This document shows positions 17,956 through 27,358 of a stretch of DNA of 48,512 bases, piece after piece. Both the position numbers and the translations under genes were made by a program. Within the stretch, counting starts at the first letter, position 1; every line of letters starts with the position of its first letter. The notes beneath the pieces were generated by a model. It saw nothing but the letters and a program-made list of their open reading frames with translations. It was not told the DNA's origin and made no database searches. Source of the stretch: Candidatus Shapirobacteria bacterium CG03_land_8_20_14_0_80_40_19 (GTDB lineage: Bacteria > Patescibacteriota > Microgenomatia > UM-FILTER-40-11); assembly GCA_002780305.1 (NCBI GenBank), contig PEVD01000028.1:1-48512 (forward strand). The letters are read 5' to 3'.

Positions 17956-18346
17956 AAGACAAAAATTTCGAAAAGTGTTTCGGGGAAAGAATAAAGGGTT
18001 TTCAACCCGGGGCTCAAGTTTAGCCTTTGGTGAGTTTGGACTGAAAGCTATTGGAAGAGCACTCATTTCTGCCAACCAGATAGAGGCTTCCCGAAAAGCA
18101 ATTAGCCATTATACCAAAAGAGAAGGAAAAGTCTGGATTAGGATTTTTCCCCACCGGCCAATTACCGCCAAAGGAGCCGGTGTGGGCATGGGGGCCGGTA
18201 AGGGAGACGTGACCGGGTATGTTGCGGTAGTCCCGCCGGGAAAAATGTTATTTGAGCTTTCCGGTATTTCGGAAGAAGTCGCCAGGGAAGCTTTTACCAG
18301 AGCGAGTTCAAAATTGCCCATTCCCACAAAATTTATGAAGAAATAA
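17942..18346 (+). CDS. rplP: Ribosomal protein L16
   Basis: MLSPKRQKFRKVFRGKNKGFSTRG...GKGDVTGYVAVVPPG. Confidence 0.97.
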   Translation: MLSPKRQKFRKVFRGKNKGFSTRGSSLAFGEFGLKAIGRALISANQIEASRKAISHYTKREGKVWIRIFPHRPITAKGAGVGMGAGKGDVTGYVAVVPPGKMLFELSGISEEVAREAFTRASSKLPIPTKFMKK

Positions 18347-18350
18347 TAAA

Positions 18351-18557
18351 ATGAAAAAGAAAATAAAAGAAGAATTAAGAAACAAATCTGTTCCCGAACT
18401 GGAAAAAGAAATTTCGGGAAAGGAGGAGGAATTAGCCAGAGGAAAGATGGATTTGAGGGTGGGCAAGGTCAAAAATACCAGCGCCTTTCGGTTTATGTCG
18501 GATTATTTAGCTGTTGCCAAAACAATTTTAAAAGAAAAACAATTAAAAGATATTTAA
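18351..18557 (+). CDS. rpmC: Ribosomal protein L29
   Basis: Size and order; ELRNKSVPELEKEI. Confidence 0.88.
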   Translation: MKKKIKEELRNKSVPELEKEISGKEEELARGKMDLRVGKVKNTSAFRFMSDYLAVAKTILKEKQLKDI

Positions 18558-18561
18558 AAAA

Positions 18562-18852
18562 ATGAAAAATTTAACCGGACGGGTTATTTCAACCAAAATG
18601 CAAAAAGTAGCGACTGTTTCGATTGAGCAGTCCCGTAAACACCCGCTCTATGGAAAAATCATAAAAAGAAATTATAAAATTCATGCGGTTAACAAAATCG
18701 GGGCGAAGAAGGGAGACAAAGTTATAATTACCGAAATCAGACCGGTAGCGAAGACAGTTAACTTTGTCATTAAAGAAATTTTAGGCAAAGAAACCAAAAC
18801 AGAAAAAAAGGCAAAGCCGGCCAAGAAAACGGCGGTTAAGGAGAAAAAATAA
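18562..18852 (+). CDS. rpsQ: Ribosomal protein S17 (Lys-rich C-terminal tail)
   Basis: LTGRVISTKMQKVATVSIEQSRKHPLYGKIIKRN. Confidence 0.95.
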   Translation: MKNLTGRVISTKMQKVATVSIEQSRKHPLYGKIIKRNYKIHAVNKIGAKKGDKVIITEIRPVAKTVNFVIKEILGKETKTEKKAKPAKKTAVKEKK

Positions 18853-19221
18853 ATGGTTCAATTAAGAACGATATTAACACCTGCCGATAATTGCGGCGCC
18901 CGCAGACTGCGGGTGATCCATATTTACACCGGTTTTCAGAGAACCAAGGCCACGATGGGAGAAACAGTTTTGGCAGTGGTTGACGGCGCCGATCCGAATG
19001 GAGTGGTTAAAGACAGCGAGAAAGTCAGAGTGGTAATTGTGAGGGCTAAGAAAGGAATCCGCCGGACCGACGGAACTCATATCCGGTTTGACGACAATGC
19101 GGGAGTGATTATTGACAAAGAGGGCAATCCGATAGGAACCCGGGTTTTTGGTCCGGTTGCCCGCGAAGTTAAAGAAAAGGGATTTAATAAAATAGCCTCA
19201 CTGGCAAAGGAAATGTATTAA
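18853..19221 (+). CDS. rplN: Ribosomal protein L14
   Basis: MVQLRTILTPADNCGARRLRVIHI... Confidence 0.98.
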   Translation: MVQLRTILTPADNCGARRLRVIHIYTGFQRTKATMGETVLAVVDGADPNGVVKDSEKVRVVIVRAKKGIRRTDGTHIRFDDNAGVIIDKEGNPIGTRVFGPVAREVKEKGFNKIASLAKEMY

Positions 19222-19223
19222 AA

Positions 19224-19529
19224 ATGAAGATAAAAAAAGGCGATAAAGTTAAAATGTTATCCGGAAAAGATAAAGGCCAGACAGGTACAGTTGAGCGGGT
19301 TTTTATCAAAAAAGGGAAAGTTTTAGTCGCCGGACTCAATCTTTATAAAAAACATCAAAAGCCCAGGGGTGAAGGGAAACCGGGGGGCATTGTCAGCTTG
19401 GCTCGGCCGGTCTTGGTCTGTCGGGTTGCGCTTCTTTGCCCGAAGTGCGGAAAAGTAACGAGAGTCGGCTATCAGATATCCGGAAAAGAAAAATTTAGAA
19501 TTTGTAAAAAATGCAAAGAAAAAATATGA
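19224..19529 (+). CDS. rplX: Ribosomal protein L24
   Basis: KIKKGDKVKMLSGKDKGQTGTVERVF. Confidence 0.96.
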   Translation: MKIKKGDKVKMLSGKDKGQTGTVERVFIKKGKVLVAGLNLYKKHQKPRGEGKPGGIVSLARPVLVCRVALLCPKCGKVTRVGYQISGKEKFRICKKCKEKI

Positions 19530-20095
19530 ATTTATTAGAAAAATACCATCAAGAGATTATTCCTCAACTTCAGAAAGAAATGGGAGTTAGTTCTGTTATG
19601 GCGGTGCCGAGAGTGGTTAAGGTAGTCATTAATGTCGGTCTTAAAGAAGCGAAAGATGACAAGAAAGTTTTGGAAACGGTCGGAGCATGGTTAGCCGTGA
19701 TTAGCGGACAAAAAGCAAAAATCTGTCGGGCCAAGAAGTCGATTGCCGGATTCAAATTGGGGAAAGGCCAACCGATTGGTATGGCCGTTACTTTAAGAGG
19801 CAAAAGAGCCTTTGCCTTTTTGGAAAAACTTTTTTCAATTGTGTTGCCGAGGGTTAGAGATTTTTCCGGTTTAAGCCTTAGCGGATTTGACGGTCAAGGA
19901 AATTATTCTTTGGGAATAAGCGAGCAAACAGTTTTTTCGGAAATTGATTTTTCAAAAATTGATAAAGTCAGGGGGTTGCAGGTAACGATTGTCAGCAGCG
20001 CGAAAGATGACCAAAAAGCAAAATTGTTATTAACAAAATTAGGAATGCCGTTTGTAAAGGAGTTGAAGGATGGCCAGCAGAGCAAAAATAATTAG
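19526..20095 (+). CDS. rplE: Ribosomal protein L5
   Basis: [19 protein letters not shown]...; start overlaps the rplX stop (ATGA). Confidence 0.96.
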   Translation: MNLLEKYHQEIIPQLQKEMGVSSVMAVPRVVKVVINVGLKEAKDDKKVLETVGAWLAVISGQKAKICRAKKSIAGFKLGKGQPIGMAVTLRGKRAFAFLEKLFSIVLPRVRDFSGLSLSGFDGQGNYSLGISEQTVFSEIDFSKIDKVRGLQVTIVSSAKDDQKAKLLLTKLGMPFVKELKDGQQSKNN

Positions 20096-20261
20096 AGAAA
20101 GCAACAAAAAAATGTTAAAATATGAAACCCGCCATCGCAACCGGTGTTTACTATGCGGGCGACCCAGGGGTTATCTGCGGATGTTCGGTTTGTGCCGCCT
20201 CTGTTTTCGCAAGTTTGCCAACAGAGGGGAAATACCGGGCGTCAGGAAAGCGAGTTGGTAA
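20070..20261 (+). CDS. rpsZ: Ribosomal protein S14, zinc type
   Basis: [46 protein letters not shown]. Confidence 0.97.
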   Translation: MASRAKIIRESNKKMLKYETRHRNRCLLCGRPRGYLRMFGLCRLCFRKFANRGEIPGVRKASW

Positions 20262-20266
20262 AAAAT

Positions 20267-20656
20267 ATGGATACTGTTGCCAATTTTTTGATCAGAATTA
20301 AAAATAGCAGTTTAGCGGGTAAACAAAACCTGGCTGTTCCTTTTTCTAAATTTAACCACCAGATGGCCATAATCTTGGAAAAAGAGGGTTTTCTGGAGAA
20401 GACTTCTTTAGTTGAAGAAAAAGGGAGAAAGAAACTGGTGCTTGCCTTGACCAAGAAAGACAAGAAAATTTCCAAGATAGAAGTTAGGCGAATTTCGAAG
20501 CCCGGAAGAAGAGTTTATGCGAAAGCAAGTGATTTAAAAAGGCTGCGCGGATCTTGGATTACCGTTGTTTCCACCCCAGAGGGTTTGTTTAATGCCAAAG
20601 AAGCGTTAAACCAGAATTTAGGGGGAGAAATTATTTGTAAAATTGCCAAAATTTAA
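20267..20656 (+). CDS. rpsH: Ribosomal protein S8
   Basis: MDTVANFLIRIKNSSLAGKQNLAVPFSKF...ISKPGRRVYA. Confidence 0.95.
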   Translation: MDTVANFLIRIKNSSLAGKQNLAVPFSKFNHQMAIILEKEGFLEKTSLVEEKGRKKLVLALTKKDKKISKIEVRRISKPGRRVYAKASDLKRLRGSWITVVSTPEGLFNAKEALNQNLGGEIICKIAKI

Positions 20657-20657
20657 T

Positions 20658-21215
20658 ATGTCAAAAATCGGTAAGAAACCAATTAAAATTGCTGAAGGAG
20701 TGAAGGTTAGTTTGGAGGGTAAAACACTGAATGTAAATGGACCCCTGGGAGGAAGGACAGTAGTTTTACCGGAAGGAATTGAAGCGGTGGTGGGGGAGAA
20801 AGAGATCAGCTTGACCAGGAAATCAGACGGTAAGAATTTTAAAGCCCTGCACGGGACATACGCCCGGCTGGTTCGGAATGCTATTACCGGGGTCAGAGAA
20901 GGGTTTGAAAAGGTTTTGGAAATTGTGGGAACCGGGTACCGGGGACAAATGGAAGGCAATACTTTAATTCTTTCGCTGGGCTATTCACACCAAATAAAAT
21001 TTCCTGCCCCGGAAGGAATAAAGCTTTCGGTTGAAGAAAACAGCCGCCTAAAAATTTTTGGAATTGATAAGAACTTGGTAGGAACGGTAACTCACAATAT
21101 TAAAATTCTGCGGAAACCTGACTCCTATAAAGGGAAAGGGATCCGTTACTTGGGTGAAAAACTGCGCCTTAAACCGGGTAAGGCAGCGGCCAAAGCCGGA
21201 CCGGCGGCAAAATAA
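20658..21215 (+). CDS. rplF: Ribosomal protein L6
   Basis: MSKIGKKPIKIAEGVKVSLEG...PDSYKGKGIRYLGE. Confidence 0.97.
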   Translation: MSKIGKKPIKIAEGVKVSLEGKTLNVNGPLGGRTVVLPEGIEAVVGEKEISLTRKSDGKNFKALHGTYARLVRNAITGVREGFEKVLEIVGTGYRGQMEGNTLILSLGYSHQIKFPAPEGIKLSVEENSRLKIFGIDKNLVGTVTHNIKILRKPDSYKGKGIRYLGEKLRLKPGKAAAKAGPAAK

Positions 21216-21216
21216 T

Positions 21217-21567
21217 ATGGAAGATAAATTTAAAAAGCGATCAAGGAGGATGGCGAGAACTAAAAGCCGTTTACCGCAAACAGGCAACCGTCTTTTGGTT
21301 ACCCGCTCTTGTAAATATATTTTTGCCCAGGTTATCGATATTAAGACCGGTAAAACCCTTATTGGGTTGTCTGATAGAATTTTTACGGCTGAAAAAAAAG
21401 AAAAAATGACTAAAACCGAAAACGCAAAGGTTTTTGGGGAGAAGTTCGCCAAGGAAGCAATTGGCTTAAAAATTAAAGAGGTTATTTTTGACCGCGGCGG
21501 TAATCTTTACCACGGCCGGGTGAAAGCCTTTGCAGAAGGGGCGAGAGAAGGAGGATTAGAGTTCTAA
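21217..21567 (+). CDS. rplR: Ribosomal protein L18
   Basis: RLLVTRSCKYIFAQVID...VIFDRGGNLYHGRVKAFAEGAREGGLEF. Confidence 0.96.
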   Translation: MEDKFKKRSRRMARTKSRLPQTGNRLLVTRSCKYIFAQVIDIKTGKTLIGLSDRIFTAEKKEKMTKTENAKVFGEKFAKEAIGLKIKEVIFDRGGNLYHGRVKAFAEGAREGGLEF

Positions 21568-21577
21568 TGATGGAGAT

Positions 21578-21722
21578 TTTCTAAAATCCTAAACTCAAAA
21601 CTCTAAATCCTAAACAATATCAAATGTACAAATTACCAAAATCAAAAACAAATGTTTTGAAAATTTGTGTTTATAAAATTTGGATTTATTTAGAATTTAG
21701 TGCTTAGTATTTAGAATTTTTC
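21578..21722. repeat. Fold-back of iterated ctaaat/atttag words between rplR and rpsE
   Basis: tctaaaatcctaaactcaaaactctaaatcctaaac ... atttagaatttagtgcttagtatttagaatttt; arms imperfectly complementary. Confidence 0.7.
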
Positions 21723-21728
21723 AAAATT

Positions 21729-22181
21729 ATGGCAAGATACGAAGAACCAAGAGTAGAAAAAGAATTTGAAGAAAAAGTTGTTCAGGTTAACCGGGTTTCC
21801 AAGAAAACCAAAGGCGGGAACCGGATTTCTTTTTCTGTTTTGGTGGTGGTCGGTGATAAAAAAGGCAGGGTCGGTGTAGGCTTGGGAAAATCCAAAGAAG
21901 TTGCCAGCGGAGTGGCAAAAGCGGTTTCATACGCCAAAAAACACTTGATTACCGTTCCTCTTAAGGGCACGACTATTCCCCATGATGTCCGGGTTAAATT
22001 GGGGGCGGCTGAAGTATTACTGAAGCCGGCGCCGACAGGATCGGGCCTTATTGCCGGAGGTGCAGTCCGGGTGGTGGTGGAGGCGGTAGGAGTCAGAGAC
22101 ATTTCTTCTAAAGTATTGGGAACCAATAATAAAGCCTCTAACGTTTATGCTTGTCTAGAGGCGCTGAAGAAATTAAGATGA
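21729..22181 (+). CDS. rpsE: Ribosomal protein S5
   Basis: VVQVNRVSKKTKGGNRISFSVLVVVGDKKGRVGVGLGKSKEV. Confidence 0.98.
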   Translation: MARYEEPRVEKEFEEKVVQVNRVSKKTKGGNRISFSVLVVVGDKKGRVGVGLGKSKEVASGVAKAVSYAKKHLITVPLKGTTIPHDVRVKLGAAEVLLKPAPTGSGLIAGGAVRVVVEAVGVRDISSKVLGTNNKASNVYACLEALKKLR

Positions 22182-22639
22182 ACCTATCAACATTAACTAA
22201 ATTAACAACTAAATCGAAAAAGCGGATTGGCCGCGGTTATGGGAGTGGTCGCGGCGGTCACGCTTCAACCCGCGGTTCTAAGGGCCAGAAAGCCAGACGA
22301 AGCATCAGTTTGATTTTTGAAGGTTCAAAACTTAAAAAATCATGGGTCAAACGGTTGCCTCTGCTTCGGGGAAAAGCCAAATTTAAATCTCACAATTCGG
22401 GTTCATATCTGGTTAATTTGGACCAGTTGGCGGTTTTTAAAGATAAAGATGAAATAACACTGGCTTCTTTAAAACAAAAATCGATTTTGCCAAAACGCCT
22501 CAAAAGTAATATTCCGGTAAAGATTTTAAGCCGGGGCGAATTAAAGGCCGGCTTAACGGTCTTACTTCCCTGTTCAAAGGCAGCGGCGGAAAAAATTAAA
22601 AAAGCCGGCGGAACAATAGGAGAGGAGAACATAAAGTGA
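22178..22639 (+). CDS. rplO: Ribosomal protein L15
   Basis: [27 protein letters not shown]. Confidence 0.96.
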   Translation: MNLSTLTKLTTKSKKRIGRGYGSGRGGHASTRGSKGQKARRSISLIFEGSKLKKSWVKRLPLLRGKAKFKSHNSGSYLVNLDQLAVFKDKDEITLASLKQKSILPKRLKSNIPVKILSRGELKAGLTVLLPCSKAAAEKIKKAGGTIGEENIK

Positions 22640-23931
22640 TTGAAAGAATTTTTACTGATCTAAAAACAGCGGTAAAGATTCCCGAACTGAAAAAAAAGAT
22701 TCTCTTTACCGCCCTTATTTTGTTTATCTTCCGTTTATTGGCGCATATTCCGGTGGCGGGGGTTGATCTGGTTTCTCTTAAACAGCTTTTTTTAAACAAC
22801 CAATTTTTAGGGTTGTTGGATGTTTTTTCCGGAGGAACATTGGCCAATTTTTCCGTTATGGCTCTGGGTTTGAATCCCTATATCAACACCTCAATTATTT
22901 TTCAGTTGCTGACAATGGTTTTTCCTAAATTGGAAGCGCTTTCCAAAGAAGGTGAATACGGCCGGGAGAAAATTAATCAGTATACACGGATGGTAACTGT
23001 CCCCTTAGCGGCTTTGCAGGGTTTTGGCATGTACGCCCTGCTTCACGGTCAAAAAATAATCGGCAATCTCTCCCCTTTGTCTCTCGTTGCCATGATTGCG
23101 ACGATGGTGGCGGGAACAGTTTTTTTGATGTGGTTGGGAGAGTTGGTTACCGAAAAAGGGATCGGCAATGGGATTTCCATGATTATTTTTGCCGGTATTG
23201 TCGGCCGACTGCCGGTTTCTTTTATGCAGACAACTTCAGTGCTTGAAGCAACCAACATTTTTAACCTGGTGGTTTTTTTGGTCATGGCGGTGGCGGTGAT
23301 CGCCTCGGTGGTTTTTATGGAAGAAGCGGTCCGTAAGGTAAAAATCGAGTATGCCCGCCGGATATCCGGCGGCAAAATGTATGGAGGGCAATCAACTTAT
23401 TTACCCTTAAAAATTAATCAGGCGGGGGTAATTCCGATAATCTTTGCCGTTTCTTTTGTTCTTATCCCTTCAATGTTGGGTCGGTTTCTTTCCCAAGTCC
23501 CCCAAAAAACACTGGCTTCGTTTGCCGCCGGTTTGGCCAATTTTATGAGTCCCGGCGGTATTGCCTACAACTTGATTTATTTTTTCTTAGTAGTGGGTTT
23601 TACCTATTTTTATACGGCGGTTATTTTTAATCCGGTTAAAATTGCCGATGAAATAAAAAAACACGGCGGTTTTATTCCGGGAATCAGGCCGGGTAAACCG
23701 ACCGCTGATTTTTTAAGCGGGATTTTGACTAAAATTACCCTGGCGGGAGCGCTTTTTTTGGGAACCGTGGCAATACTGCCCTCAATCATGCAAAAAGCGA
23801 CGGGAATTTCAACCTTGGCGATTGGCGGAACGGGAATATTAATTGTGGTTTCGGTAATTTTAGAAACCTTCCGGGTGATTGAAAATATGATTCAAATGCA
23901 CGGATACGAGAAATTCCTAGATAAACACTAA
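22636..23931 (+). CDS. secY: Preprotein translocase SecY
   Basis: GTG start; polytopic; [23 protein letters not shown]. Confidence 0.97.
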   Translation: MIERIFTDLKTAVKIPELKKKILFTALILFIFRLLAHIPVAGVDLVSLKQLFLNNQFLGLLDVFSGGTLANFSVMALGLNPYINTSIIFQLLTMVFPKLEALSKEGEYGREKINQYTRMVTVPLAALQGFGMYALLHGQKIIGNLSPLSLVAMIATMVAGTVFLMWLGELVTEKGIGNGISMIIFAGIVGRLPVSFMQTTSVLEATNIFNLVVFLVMAVAVIASVVFMEEAVRKVKIEYARRISGGKMYGGQSTYLPLKINQAGVIPIIFAVSFVLIPSMLGRFLSQVPQKTLASFAAGLANFMSPGGIAYNLIYFFLVVGFTYFYTAVIFNPVKIADEIKKHGGFIPGIRPGKPTADFLSGILTKITLAGALFLGTVAILPSIMQKATGISTLAIGGTGILIVVSVILETFRVIENMIQMHGYEKFLDKH

Positions 23932-24000
23932 TAATTAACGGATTAACGGATTACGAATTAACGAATTCGTTAATCTTTTAATCTTTTAATTTTTTAATAA
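23932..24000. repeat. Fold-back of iterated gattaacg/ttaatc words between secY and adk
   Basis: Centre ATTAACGAATTCGTTAAT (23957-23974) is a perfect palindrome flanked by iterated words. Confidence 0.7.
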
Positions 24001-24004
24001 ATAT

Positions 24005-24661
24005 ATGAATCTTTTAATAGTCGGACCCCAGGCTTCAGGTAAAGGGACACAGGCGGAAAAGCTGGTCGATAAGTTTAATCTTGCCCATATTGAGATGGGA
24101 GGCTTGCTTAGAAACATGGCCAAAGAAGATTCTTCTTTTGGGAAGCAGGTAGCCGAGTTGATAAACAGTGGTCAATTGGTACCCGACGAAATGATTATTG
24201 AGGTTATTAATAAATATTTGGCTAATATTGGAAAGCTTGACGGAATTCTTTTTGATGGATTTCCCCGGATTGTTTCCCAGGCGGAGTATTTCGATAATTT
24301 TTTAAGCCAAAAAGGGCAAAAGCTGGACTTGGTAGTTTATTTGACTCTCCCCCGTGAGGAAGTTTTTAAAAGACTAATCAATCGAAGGATTTGCAGTCAG
24401 TGCGGAAAGGTTTTTAATATTTTGACTAACCCGCCCAAGGTCGAGGGGATTTGTGATTTTTGCGGGGGAGCGCTGGTTATCAGGGAAGATGACACTCCGG
24501 AAAAGATAAATAAAAGGCTTGACGGATTTGAAAACAAAACCGTACCGATGATTGAATATTATAAGCAAAAAGGGATAGTTGAAAAACTTGACGGTAATCG
24601 GCCGATTGAAGTTATTTTTGATGATGTTGTTGAAAGAATGAAAAAGCGGGGACTGCTTTAA
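24005..24661 (+). CDS. adk: Adenylate kinase
   Basis: LLIVGPQASGKGTQAEKLV, LFDGFPR; Zn-lid CSQCGK...CDFC. Confidence 0.95.
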   Translation: MNLLIVGPQASGKGTQAEKLVDKFNLAHIEMGGLLRNMAKEDSSFGKQVAELINSGQLVPDEMIIEVINKYLANIGKLDGILFDGFPRIVSQAEYFDNFLSQKGQKLDLVVYLTLPREEVFKRLINRRICSQCGKVFNILTNPPKVEGICDFCGGALVIREDDTPEKINKRLDGFENKTVPMIEYYKQKGIVEKLDGNRPIEVIFDDVVERMKKRGLL

Positions 24662-24662
24662 A

Positions 24663-25445
24663 ATGGCTAAAATTAATTTGAAGACTCCGCAGGAAATTGC
24701 CATCGCTGCCGAAAGCGGGGAAATATTGGGCAGGATAATGGGCGAGGTTTTTAAAAAAATTAAGCCAAGACTTAATACTCTGGAAATTAATGATTGGATA
24801 GAAGAAAAGATTATTCGGAACAAAGCCAAACCTTCTTTTAAGCTTGTCCCCGGTTATCACTGGGCGGCCTGTGTCGGGGTGAACAATGAAGTGGTTCACA
24901 GTATCCCTCGTAAGGACAAGATTATTAAAGAAGGAGACTTATTAAAAATTGATGCCGGGGTTTATTGGCGGGGGTTTCACAGCGATGCGTCGTGGACAAC
25001 GATAGTGGGAAATCAGAAATTAGATATTAGAAATCTAAAATTTTTGGAAGCGGGAAAAGAAGCTTTAAAAAAGGCGATTGAGGCGGCGAAGCCGGGGAAT
25101 CGTGTTGGTCATATCAGCCAGGCGATACAGCAAACGATACAAAAAGCGGGCTACAGTCCGGTGGAAGTGCTGACCGGACACGGGATCGGCCGTAAACTGC
25201 ATGAGGAGCCGTTTATTCCCGGAGTTCTTAAGGGTGACATTGGGAAAACAGAACTAATACGGCCAGGAATGTTGCTGGCAATTGAGGTCATTTATAATCA
25301 AGGAAAGCCGGAGGTGGTTATGGAAGATGATGGCTGGACTATTTCTACGAAAGATGGTAAAATGTCGGGGCTGTTTGAAGAGACGGTCGCGGTTGGCGAA
25401 AACGGGCCCCTAACTTTAACAAGGGTGGGGGATTTTTTATGTTGA
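24663..25445 (+). CDS. map: Methionine aminopeptidase type I
   Basis: INLKTPQEIAIAAESGEI...LTGHGIGRKLHEEPFIP. Confidence 0.96.
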   Translation: MAKINLKTPQEIAIAAESGEILGRIMGEVFKKIKPRLNTLEINDWIEEKIIRNKAKPSFKLVPGYHWAACVGVNNEVVHSIPRKDKIIKEGDLLKIDAGVYWRGFHSDASWTTIVGNQKLDIRNLKFLEAGKEALKKAIEAAKPGNRVGHISQAIQQTIQKAGYSPVEVLTGHGIGRKLHEEPFIPGVLKGDIGKTELIRPGMLLAIEVIYNQGKPEVVMEDDGWTISTKDGKMSGLFEETVAVGENGPLTLTRVGDFLC

Positions 25446-25657
25446 AAAAGGACGAAATTGAAATAGAAGGAACGATAACCGAAAATCTGCCTAATACTAC
25501 TTTCAGAGTGGAAACAGCCGACGGCAGGCAAATATTGTGCGTCATGTCCGGGAGGATGAGACTGCACCATATCCGGGTTTTACCGGGTGACCGGGTGAGG
25601 GTTGTTATTACTCCCTACGATCAGGGAAAAGGGAGGATAACTTATAAACTTAAGTAA
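25439..25657 (+). CDS. infA: Translation initiation factor IF-1
   Basis: [23 protein letters not shown]...[20 protein letters not shown]. Confidence 0.96.
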   Translation: MLKKDEIEIEGTITENLPNTTFRVETADGRQILCVMSGRMRLHHIRVLPGDRVRVVITPYDQGKGRITYKLK

Positions 25658-25671
25658 TTAGTAATAAAAAG

Positions 25672-25785
25672 ATGAAAGTACAAGCGTCAGTCAAAAAAAG
25701 GTGCCGTTCATGCAAAGTAGTCTGCCGTCGGGGGGCAATTCACATTGTTTGTAAAAATCCGAAACATAAGCAGAGACAGGGGTAA
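25672..25785 (+). CDS. rpmJ: Ribosomal protein L36
   Basis: [37 protein letters not shown] (37 aa; below the ORF-track cutoff). Confidence 0.97.
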   Translation: MKVQASVKKRCRSCKVVCRRGAIHIVCKNPKHKQRQG

Positions 25786-25795
25786 AAAATAAGAA

Positions 25796-25870
25796 GCACA
25801 GAAGTAAAGTTTCAAAGATGCAAAGAAAAACAACTCTGAAACTTTGAAGCTTTGTGTCTTTGAAGCTTAA
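25796..25870. repeat. Fold-back of iterated tttcaaag/ctttgaag words between rpmJ and rpsM
   Basis: AAGTTTCAAAG (25807-25817) versus CTTTGAAGCTT plus further iterations. Confidence 0.65.
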
Positions 25871-25875
25871 AAAAT

Positions 25876-26295
25876 ATGCCGAGAATTATTGGAATAAATT
25901 TACCGGAAGCAAAAAGAATTGATATTGCCCTAACCCATATTTTCGGGGTTGGCCGAAAAAATGTGGTCCGGATTTTAAGTGAAGCTAAGGTTGACGGAGC
26001 GAAAAAAGCCGGCAGTTTGTCGGATGAAGAAACTACCAGATTGCAAAAATCAATTGAAGGCAACACAAAAGTTGAGGGAGATTTACGGCGGGAAATTCAA
26101 GAAAATGTTAAAAGACTTAAACAAATTGGTTCTTACCGCGGAAGAAGGCATATTGCTAACTTGCCGGTGCGCGGGCAAAGAACCCGGAGCAATGCCCGGA
26201 CCAAAAGAGGCAAAAGGGTGACCATCGGGGCGCTTAAAAAAGATGATTTGGCAAAAAAACAGCAACCGGAACCGATAAAAACCAAATCAGCTTAA
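25876..26295 (+). CDS. rpsM: Ribosomal protein S13
   Basis: MPRIIGINLPEAKRIDIALTHIFGVG...GQRTRSNARTKRG. Confidence 0.97.
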   Translation: MPRIIGINLPEAKRIDIALTHIFGVGRKNVVRILSEAKVDGAKKAGSLSDEETTRLQKSIEGNTKVEGDLRREIQENVKRLKQIGSYRGRRHIANLPVRGQRTRSNARTKRGKRVTIGALKKDDLAKKQQPEPIKTKSA

Positions 26296-26319
26296 GATAT
26301 CAAAATTATTTAAAAAAAC

Positions 26320-26685
26320 ATGGCGGAAAAACAAAAAACGCTGTCAGTTGCAAAAATTAATGTTTTGGCGACTTTTAACAATACGATTATTTCAATTGCC
26401 GACACGGAGGGAAATGTTTTTTTCCAGGAATCGGCTGGATCAAGCGGATTTAAAGGGGCGAGAAAAGCTACCCCTTATGCGGCAACAGTGGCAACGGAAA
26501 AAGCTTTAGTTAAAGCAAAACAAATCGGTTTAAAAGAGGTTGATGTTTATATAAAGGGCCCTGGTGTCGGCCGGGATGCGGCCTTGCGCGCGGTTAGGGC
26601 GGCAAATCTTAAACTGCGCTTGATTGCGGATATAACCCCGATTCCTCACGATGGAGTCAAGCCGAGAAAGAAGAGGAGGGTTTAA
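26320..26685 (+). CDS. rpsK: Ribosomal protein S11
   Basis: NVLATFNNTIISIADTEGN...GFKGARKATPYAA...TPIPHDGVKPRKKRRV. Confidence 0.98.
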   Translation: MAEKQKTLSVAKINVLATFNNTIISIADTEGNVFFQESAGSSGFKGARKATPYAATVATEKALVKAKQIGLKEVDVYIKGPGVGRDAALRAVRAANLKLRLIADITPIPHDGVKPRKKRRV

Positions 26686-26686
26686 G

Positions 26687-27310
26687 ATGACAGCCATAAG
26701 AGAAAGGAAGTGCCGGCTTTGCCGGCAGTCGGGGAAAAAACTTTTCTTAAAAGGAGAAAGATGTCTTTCCAAGTGTCCGATTGACCGCCGGGGGGCAGTT
26801 CCTCCGGGTCAGCACGGGAATAAACGGAAAAGGAAGCCTTCCGAGTATGGAATTCACCTGTCGGAAACAATGAAAGTTAAGCGGATTTTTGGGATTAATG
26901 AGCGCCAGTTGCGCAATTGCTTCAGGCAGGCAAGAAAGGTGAGAGAAGCAACAGGAGAGTCGCTTTTACAAATATTGGAATCAAGGCTTGATAATTTGGT
27001 TTACCGTTTGGGCTTTGCTTCTTCAAGGCGCCTGGCTCGCCAACTGGTTGATCACGGCCATGTTTTAGTTGATGGGAAAAAAGTGAATATTCCCTCTTTC
27101 CTGGTCAAAGAAAACCAGTTGGTTTCACTGGGAGGGAAAGCTCTTAATTTAACTGAAGTAAAAAAGAAACTGGAAGAAAAAGATTATAAACTTCCGGTTT
27201 GGTTAGAGCGAAAAGTTTCTGTCGGTAAACTGTCCCGGTTGCCTAAAAAAGAGGAAATGGAAACGGAAATTGACGAGCAATTGCTGGTTGAATATTATTC
27301 CAGAAAGTAA
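26687..27310 (+). CDS. rpsD: Ribosomal protein S4 (Cys-containing form)
   Basis: CRLCRQSGKKLFLKGERCLSKC...QLVDHGHVLVDGKKVNIPS. Confidence 0.97.
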   Translation: MTAIRERKCRLCRQSGKKLFLKGERCLSKCPIDRRGAVPPGQHGNKRKRKPSEYGIHLSETMKVKRIFGINERQLRNCFRQARKVREATGESLLQILESRLDNLVYRLGFASSRRLARQLVDHGHVLVDGKKVNIPSFLVKENQLVSLGGKALNLTEVKKKLEEKDYKLPVWLERKVSVGKLSRLPKKEEMETEIDEQLLVEYYSRK

Positions 27311-27358
27311 AATTTATTATTTTAGCAATTATTTATTTTTTTAAATTAAAGGAGTTTT

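Noticed and set aside
20070-20095. 26-nt overlap of rplE and rpsZ as a programmed frameshift
   Set aside because: The rpsZ ATG and full-length S14-Z are intact and L5 ends normally; ordinary gene overlap.
21578-21722. Possible CRISPR array or tandem repeat at rplR|rpsE
   Set aside because: No regular repeat-spacer pattern; structure is an inverted, word-iterated fold-back.
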